Origin: Lysobacterales bacterium
GTDB taxonomy: Bacteria; Pseudomonadota; Gammaproteobacteria; Xanthomonadales; Rhodanobacteraceae
DNA: 32,325 bases
Direction of reading: 5' to 3'
Assembly: GCA_014338185.1 (NCBI GenBank)
Contig: QUBV01000038.1
Coordinates: 1-32,325 of the forward strand
The notes under the pieces are model-generated. The model saw nothing but the letters and a program-made list of their open reading frames with translations. It did not search any database and was not told where the DNA came from. Shown in pieces: positions 31,156 to 32,325 of this stretch. A program made the translations under genes and the position numbers. Position 1 is the first letter of the stretch; each line of letters starts with the position of its first letter.

Positions 31156-32211
31156 TCACGCGCCGCCCAGGCGCTCCATGCGGTAGCTGCCGTCGAGCAC
31201 GCGCGCGACCCACGCCTGGTTGTCCAGGTACCAGTCGACGGTGCGGGCCAGGCCGCTGTCGAAGGATTCGGCCGGACGCCAGCCCAGCTCGCGCTTGATC
31301 TTGCCCGCATCGATCGCATAGCGGCGATCGTGGCCGGGGCGGTCCTTGACGTAGGCGATGAGCGATTCGCGCCTGCCGCCATCGGCCAGCGGCCGACGCT
31401 CGTCGAGCAGCGCGCAGATCGTCTTCACCACCGTGATGTTCTCGCGCTCGGCGTCACCGCCGACGTTGTAGACCTCGCCAACGCGGCCGATGTCGAGCAC
31501 GCGCCGGATCGCACTGCAGTGGTCGCCCACGTACAGCCAGTCGCGCACGTTGCGGCCATCACCGTACACGGGCAGCGGCTCGCCCGCGAGCGCCTTCTGG
31601 ATCACCAGCGGAATGAGCTTTTCGGGAAACTGGTAGGGCCCGTAGTTGTTGGAGCAGTTGGTGGTGAGCGTGGGCAGGCCGTAGGTGTGGTGGAACGCAC
31701 GCACGAGGTGGTCGGACGCGGCCTTGGAGGCCGAATACGGCGAGTTGGGCGCGTACGGCGACTGCTCGGTGAAGCGCCCGAGCGGGCCGAGCGAGCCATA
31801 CACCTCGTCGGTGGACACGTGCAGGAAGCGGAAGCCGTCCTGCCGCTCCAGCGGCAAGGCGCGCCAATGCGCCAGCGCGCATTCGAGCAGGTTGAGCGTG
31901 CCCACCACATTGGTCTGCACGAACGCGGCCGGACCGTCGATCGAGCGGTCCACGTGCGACTCGGCCGCGAAATTGACGATCGCATCGGGCTGGTGCTCGG
32001 CGAGCAACTGCCGCACCCGTTCCGCATCACCGATGTCACCATGCACGAAGCGATGCTCGTCACGCCCATTCAGCGACGCCAGCGTGTCGCGGTTGCCGGC
32101 ATAGGTGAGCGCGTCGAGGTTGACGATGCGCACGCCGCCCTGGGCCAGCGCGGCCAGCACGAAATTGCCGCCTATGAAACCGGCGCCACCGGTGACGAGC
32201 AGGGTTTTCAT
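31156..32211 (-). CDS. rmlB: dTDP-glucose 4,6-dehydratase
   Basis: RmlB converts dTDP-glucose to dTDP-4-keto-6-deoxyglucose with bound NAD. The 351-residue extended short-chain dehydrogenase has GGAGFIGG at 8-15, the VSTDEVYGSLG segment with catalytic Asp-Glu near residue 130, and Tyr159-xxx-Lys163 (YSASK). NNYGPYQFPEKLIPL and YVGDHCSAI follow in the expected order. The ATG at 32211 is preceded by a TACCAT -10-like box. It is on the same strand as rmlA-rmlC-rmlD but separated from them by an opposite-strand lipoprotein gene, so it needs its own terminator and rmlACD their own promoter. Confidence 0.96.
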   Translation of the reverse strand: MKTLLVTGGAGFIGGNFVLAALAQGGVRIVNLDALTYAGNRDTLASLNGRDEHRFVHGDIGDAERVRQLLAEHQPDAIVNFAAESHVDRSIDGPAAFVQTNVVGTLNLLECALAHWRALPLERQDGFRFLHVSTDEVYGSLGPLGRFTEQSPYAPNSPYSASKAASDHLVRAFHHTYGLPTLTTNCSNNYGPYQFPEKLIPLVIQKALAGEPLPVYGDGRNVRDWLYVGDHCSAIRRVLDIGRVGEVYNVGGDAERENITVVKTICALLDERRPLADGGRRESLIAYVKDRPGHDRRYAIDAGKIKRELGWRPAESFDSGLARTVDWYLDNQAWVARVLDGSYRMERLGGA

Positions 32212-32249
32212 CGGTCGTAGGTGCTGCCTGGGCGTCGAAACGGGCGCCT

Positions 32250-32255
32250 ATGGTA
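32250..32255 (-). promoter_or_regulatory. Putative -10 box for rmlB
   Basis: The minus strand reads GCTACCAT, with TACCAT ending 38 bp before the rmlB ATG, in the 58-bp gap after ssb. No -35 box is clear, and cotranscription with ssb cannot be excluded. Confidence 0.4.
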
Positions 32256-32269
32256 GCCCGAGCCGATCG

Positions 32270-32325
32270 CTAGAACGGGATGTCGTCGTCGCCGAAACCA
32301 TCGTTGGCCGGCCACGCCGCGGGTG
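32270..32325 (-). CDS. ssb: Single-stranded DNA-binding protein, C-terminal end only
   Basis: Only the last 17 codons are in the window. Read on the minus strand they give PAAWPANDGFGDDDIPF followed by TAG. The acidic tip DDDIPF is the hallmark tail of bacterial SSB, through which it recruits replication and repair proteins. The rest of the gene lies beyond the right edge, so the OB-fold cannot be checked. Confidence 0.9.
   Translation of the reverse strand, partial: PAAWPANDGFGDDDIPF

Overview
The window is about 32 kb of very G+C-rich chromosome (roughly 70% by eye), packed with genes on both strands. The gene content fits a gammaproteobacterium of the Lysobacterales (Xanthomonadales), probably near Rhodanobacteraceae/Dokdonella. 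The clues are a his operon led by a TrpR/YerC-type regulator with its own operator, a xanB-type fused mannose enzyme beside rmlBACD, OxyR with Cys199/Cys208, and the lptE-holA-nadD string. The taxonomic call is inference; no rRNA is present. I see no tRNA or rRNA gene, CRISPR array, insertion sequence or phage gene, and no gene-free stretch above 300 bp (the longest is 6085-6306).

Layout. 15-2238 (minus) holds lptE-holA-nadD, without the leuS that usually precedes lptE. 2322-5027 (minus) is a secreted M1 aminopeptidase, divergent from oxyR (5170-6084). 6247-13755 (plus) is a complete histidine operon: TrpR-like regulator, hisG, hisD, hisC, hisB, hisH, hisA, hisF, hisIE. Nearly every junction is a stop-start overlap, and a TrpR-box-like palindrome lies just before the first start codon. 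13762-18749 holds three neighbouring exported proteins of unrelated type: an M23 peptidase, a large dihaem protein resembling hydrazine synthase alpha, and a small unknown protein. All three end in the same short tail, I-F-x-[DN]-G-F-D. 18788-22566 is a divergent pair, a DPP5-like S9 peptidase and a POT peptide transporter, which together suggest peptide use. 22672-24597 is a membrane GGDEF-EAL protein, followed by a second S9 peptidase (24627-26621, minus). 26683-32211 makes nucleotide sugars for surface polysaccharide (manC, rmlD, rmlC, rmlA, then rmlB), interrupted by a small lipoprotein gene on the other strand. The right edge cuts the 3' end of ssb.

How it works together. The his operon carries all the enzymes from PRPP/ATP to histidine and seems to be controlled by its own first gene product through the operator at 6283-6300 rather than by a His-codon leader. 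The rml and manC genes supply dTDP-L-rhamnose and GDP-mannose. The several exported peptidases plus the POT carrier point to growth on proteins or peptides.

The most unusual features are the shared C-terminal tail on three unrelated exported proteins and the HzsA-like dihaem protein in an organism with no other sign of anammox metabolism.
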